Positions 61,296-64,000 of a stretch of 64,000 bases of DNA are shown here, piece after piece. The stretch is from Paraburkholderia sediminicola. Its GTDB lineage: Bacteria; Pseudomonadota; Gammaproteobacteria; Burkholderiales; Burkholderiaceae. The position numbers and the translations under genes are program-made. Location of the stretch: assembly GCF_902859805.1 (NCBI RefSeq), contig NZ_CADIKC010000001.1, positions 186,001-250,000 on the forward strand, given 5' to 3'. The notes under the pieces are model-generated. The model did no database searches and had not been told where the DNA came from. It worked only from the letters and a program-made list of their open reading frames with translations. The number at the start of each line of letters is the position of its first letter. Position 1 is the stretch's first letter.

Positions 61296-62228
61296 CTACC
61301 CCAACGTCCGTCCCCGCAGTAACTCGATGAATTGTTCAGCCGGCGGCGACAGCACGCCGCCTTTGCGCGTCACAATCCCGAAGGTTTGTGACGGCGACTT
61401 CAGTTTGACCGGCACGAAGCGCAACATTTTCTGCCGCACGAACAACTCCGCAATTGCGGTCGGCAACAACGAAACCAGATCGGCGCTGCTTTGCAGTAAT
61501 GCGACTGTCACGAAAGTGGAGGCTGTCGAGATCGGGTTGTCTGGCATCTCGAGCCCCGCCAAATCCATCTCCCGTTCGAGCAACGCATGTAAGGGCATAT
61601 GCGACGGATACATGACCCAGCGATGGCCGGCCAGGTCACGCAGTTTTACTTCTTTCCTCGGCAATGGCGGATGGCCGTAACCCACCACTACGGATAACGG
61701 CTCGTCCCCAAGCGGACGGTAGTGATATTTCGACGGATCGGCGGCGACCGCCGCACGGCCGATCACCAGATCGAGCCGGCCTTCGTCGAGCTGTAGCAGC
61801 ATGCGCGCGCTGGTGTCTTCCATCACTTCGATCGATAGGCCCGGCTGGCCGGCATGCAGATCGTTCAGCGCCGGCACGACGCAGTCGGGAATCGCGCCCA
61901 TGATCGCGCCGACCGCGAGCCGGCCGCCGCGCCCCGAGCGGATCTCGGCGACGTCCTGACAGAGCGCTGTAAGGTCCGTTGCCACGAGCCGCGCGTAGCG
62001 AATCACGCAGTGGCCGAGCTGGTTCGGAATCATGCCGCTCTTCGAGCGCTCAAAAAGCGGCGCCTCGAGCATCGACTCCAATTCCTGCAACGCCTTGCTG
62101 GCCGCCGATTGCGTCATCGACATCGCGCCGGCGGCTTTGTGCAGCGACTTGTGGTCGTCGAGCGCGATCAGCAATTGCAACTGCTTCATGCGCAGTCTCG
62201 ACAGCAGGACGTTCAGGGTGTCTTTCAT
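61296..62228 (-). CDS. LysR-family regulator, GbpR-like
   Basis: 310 residues. The start (MKDTLNVLLSRLRMKQLQLL) and helix-turn-helix (AAGAMSMTQSAASKALQELE) resemble GbpR, the galactose/arabinose-responsive LysR of rhizobia and Azospirillum. A LysR effector domain follows. It is divergent from the 2-keto-3-deoxy-L-arabonate dehydratase-like gene, so it probably controls L-arabinose or galactose breakdown. Confidence 0.88.
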   Translation of the reverse strand: MKDTLNVLLSRLRMKQLQLLIALDDHKSLHKAAGAMSMTQSAASKALQELESMLEAPLFERSKSGMIPNQLGHCVIRYARLVATDLTALCQDVAEIRSGRGGRLAVGAIMGAIPDCVVPALNDLHAGQPGLSIEVMEDTSARMLLQLDEGRLDLVIGRAAVAADPSKYHYRPLGDEPLSVVVGYGHPPLPRKEVKLRDLAGHRWVMYPSHMPLHALLEREMDLAGLEMPDNPISTASTFVTVALLQSSADLVSLLPTAIAELFVRQKMLRFVPVKLKSPSQTFGIVTRKGGVLSPPAEQFIELLRGRTLG

Positions 62229-62311
62229 GAGTTACCGGGCAGTCGCGGGTAAGTCGCGAGATGAGTCGCGACGTGAGTCGCAAAAGCGATCACAAGATGG
62301 AAACAATTCAA

Positions 62312-62338
62312 TATACCCGCCAGGCACCCCGCCGTATA
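62312..62338. promoter_or_regulatory. Inverted repeat between GbpR-like LysR and dehydratase genes
   Basis: TATAC (62312-62316) and GTATA (62334-62338), 17 bases apart, lie in the 183-base divergent region. The arms are short, so this is only a suggestion for the LysR site or for a -10 element on each strand. Confidence 0.3.
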
Positions 62339-62411
62339 GTCAACGACGGAGACATTCAAAGACCCACGCCTCACTACGTCGTCACCTCACCTCGGCACAA
62401 CGCACATCACC

Positions 62412-63344
62412 ATGACCCACACCCACAACCCTGCTCCCATGCGCGGCGTGTTCCCCGTCGCGCCGACCATCTTCGACGAGGCCGGCGGTCTCGACCTCGA
62501 AGGCCAGAAACGCTGCATCGATTTCATGATCGACGCGGGCTCCAACGGCCTGTGCATTCTGGCGAACTTCTCAGAGCAGTTCGCGCTATCCGACGACGAG
62601 CGCAACACGCTGATGCACGTGGTGCTCGAACACGTTGCGGGCCGCGTGCCGGTGATCGTCACGACCACGCATTTCAGCTCGTACCAGTGCGCTGAACGCA
62701 GCCGCAGTGCGCAGGCTGCCGGCGCCGCGATGGTGATGATCATGCCGCCGTATCACGGCGCGACGATCCGCATCGGTGAGCGCGGCATCTATGAGTTCTA
62801 TCGCACGGTGTCCGATGCAATCGGGATTCCGATCATGATCCAGGACGCGCCGGTCAGCGGCACGGCGTTATCCGCACCGTTTCTTGCCCGCATGGCGCGT
62901 GAACTGCAGAACGTGTCCTACTTCAAGATCGAAGTGCCGCAGGCCGCGAACAAGCTGCGCGAGTTGATCGAGCTGGGCGGCGACGCTGTGGCAGGTCCAT
63001 GGGATGGCGAAGAAGCGATCACGCTGATGGCCGATCTCGATGCGGGCGCAACCGGTTCAATGACCGGCGGCGGCTATGCGGACGGCATCCGTCTGATCGT
63101 CGACGCTTATGCGGCGGGCGACACTGAAGCGGCCGCCGCCCACTATCAGGCATGGCTGCCGCTCATCAACTATGAAAACCGCCAGGGCGGCCTTGCATCG
63201 TGCAAGGCCTTGATGAAAGAAGGCGGTGTGATTCGATCGGACGCAGTGCGCCATCCGTTGCCGCCGATGCATCCGGCCACGCGCGCAGGCCTGCTCAAGG
63301 TCGCACGGCGGCTCGACCCGCTGGTATTGCGCTGGGACGTCTAA
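62412..63344 (+). CDS. DapA-family enzyme, probable 2-keto-3-deoxy-L-arabonate dehydratase
   Basis: 310 residues in the DHDPS/NAL aldolase superfamily. The Schiff-base lysine is K172 in SYFKIEVPQ. The segment IMIQDAPVSG replaces the usual YNxP loop of DapA, and GPWDGEEA and STGGGYADG-like stretches fit the L-KDA dehydratase branch known from Azospirillum (~309 residues). That enzyme converts 2-keto-3-deoxy-L-arabonate to alpha-ketoglutarate semialdehyde in oxidative L-arabinose breakdown. The divergent GbpR-like LysR supports a pentose role. Confidence in the exact substrate is moderate. Confidence 0.8.
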   Translation: MTHTHNPAPMRGVFPVAPTIFDEAGGLDLEGQKRCIDFMIDAGSNGLCILANFSEQFALSDDERNTLMHVVLEHVAGRVPVIVTTTHFSSYQCAERSRSAQAAGAAMVMIMPPYHGATIRIGERGIYEFYRTVSDAIGIPIMIQDAPVSGTALSAPFLARMARELQNVSYFKIEVPQAANKLRELIELGGDAVAGPWDGEEAITLMADLDAGATGSMTGGGYADGIRLIVDAYAAGDTEAAAAHYQAWLPLINYENRQGGLASCKALMKEGGVIRSDAVRHPLPPMHPATRAGLLKVARRLDPLVLRWDV

Positions 63345-63532
63345 GGTCGACCCAGACCTGTCGAAAGCCAAGCAACAAGCGCCCGGGCGCAACCCTCGGA
63401 CGCAAACCCCCGGTCCTGCAGCCATATACGCGGCAATATGCGCGGCGGATGCAGCACACGGGGGGAAAACCACATATAAGGTCGGAAGGAAATTGAGTAA
63501 CATAGGCCCGCAAGCTCACCACACCACTTTCC

Positions 63533-64000
63533 ATGACCGCCGATCCTCGAGAACTGACGCCGGAAACCCTCGCCGAGTTGCTCGAACGCATTGCCAAAGA
63601 GGATGCTTCGGCACTGCGCGAGCTATATGATCTCGCCGCCCCGAAACTGTTTGGCCTTGCGCTCCGTATATTGAGCAAGCACGAGTGGGCCGAAGAAGTC
63701 TTGCAGGACAGCTTCGTCAACATCTGGCGCTTTGCAGGCGACTACCGGAGGGCGCTCTCCGCCCCCATGACGTGGATGTCGGCAATCGTCCGGAACCGTG
63801 CTCTCGATCACCTGCGGCGGGTCAACAAGCAGGAAACAGAATGGAGCGATGCGTTGGACGATCTTGTGGCAACCGGCGATCCGGATCCCGAAGCACTGAC
63901 CGCAGTCAGCCTGCAGGCGCGTCTGCTGGCCGGCTGCATGCAGCAGCTGGAACCGGCGCAGCGTCAGGCGGTTGCTCTCGCCTACCTGCGTGACCAGAGC
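63533..64000 (+). CDS. ECF sigma factor (N-terminal part; runs off the window)
   Basis: 156 residues are visible. Region 2 is clear: LRELYDLAAPKLFGLALRIL, then WAEEVLQDSFVNIWRFAGDY and MTWMSAIVRNRALDHLRRVN. The start of region 4 (MQQLEPAQRQAVALAYLRDQ) is cut by the window end. The organisation is that of SigK/RpoE-like ECF sigma factors, which are usually followed by an anti-sigma gene. It starts 188 bases after the dehydratase gene and is probably a separate unit. Confidence 0.92.
   Translation, partial: MTADPRELTPETLAELLERIAKEDASALRELYDLAAPKLFGLALRILSKHEWAEEVLQDSFVNIWRFAGDYRRALSAPMTWMSAIVRNRALDHLRRVNKQETEWSDALDDLVATGDPDPEALTAVSLQARLLAGCMQQLEPAQRQAVALAYLRDQS

Noticed and set aside
1..64000. 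Search for CRISPR arrays, tRNA, rRNA, insertion sequences, integrases and attachment sites
   Set aside because: No regularly spaced repeats, cloverleaf-like genes, transposase or integrase sequences were recognised by eye; a tRNAscan/ISfinder run would be decisive.

Overview
The window reads as a single stretch of chromosome from a high-GC betaproteobacterium of the Burkholderiaceae, most probably Paraburkholderia. Evidence for this is the uniformly GC-rich codon use, the many LysR/LacI/ROK-controlled sugar ABC operons, a DUF4148 protein, a complete Tad pilus locus and a 2-keto-3-deoxy-L-arabonate dehydratase-like gene. This assignment is inference from family content. I saw no rRNA, tRNA, CRISPR array, transposase or prophage gene.

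Layout. 1-4461: metal (probably copper) handling. It holds the end of a TonB-dependent receptor, a PepSY membrane protein with a Met/His-rich insert, a PCu(A)C copper chaperone and a bufferin-type RiPP operon (DUF2282 precursor, DUF692/MNIO enzyme, DUF2063 partner). 4585-7412: a DeoR regulator coupled to an MFS exporter, and a sterol-desaturase-family hydroxylase that overlaps it tail to tail. 7758-19504: Tad/Flp pilus genes on the minus strand, with no recognisable tadD. 19505-20577: a gene-free kilobase that looks like a dispersed Burkholderiaceae repeat. 20578-23468: a MotA-MotB stator pair next to a protein joining a cyclic-nucleotide-binding domain to a FliG-like C-terminal domain. This is the most unusual gene set here. 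24184-27867: a class V aminotransferase-like enzyme with a DAACS symporter and a divergent LysR.

28141-33877: ribose-type ABC transporter and ribokinase (rbsBACK order) with a divergent LysR. 34173-41444: a DUF4148 protein, an AT-rich regulatory block, a secreted S53 (sedolisin) peptidase, then a TonB-dependent receptor with its own ExbB-ExbD-TonB. The receptor promoter carries a Zur-like box. 41496-49144: beta-galactosidase (GH42) with a complete ABC importer and a divergent LacI repressor with a perfect palindromic operator. 49384-53273: a YcgR-like PilZ protein, ureidoglycolate lyase, LysR and an orphan branched-chain-amino-acid binding protein. 53719-57960: frcBCA-type sugar importer with a ROK repressor. 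57982-61062: a large bifunctional penicillin-binding protein. 61296-63344: GbpR-like LysR and the deoxyarabonate dehydratase. 63533-end: the start of an ECF sigma factor.

Common themes. All three complete sugar importers carry a strong RNA hairpin between the binding-protein gene and the next transporter gene, a likely way to make more binding protein than membrane parts. Five genes (flp, rcpA, tadG, a small Tad-locus ORF and the cNMP-FliG gene) share a CGGGGG box just ahead of the start codon. This hints that the Mot-like cluster and the Tad pilus are controlled together.
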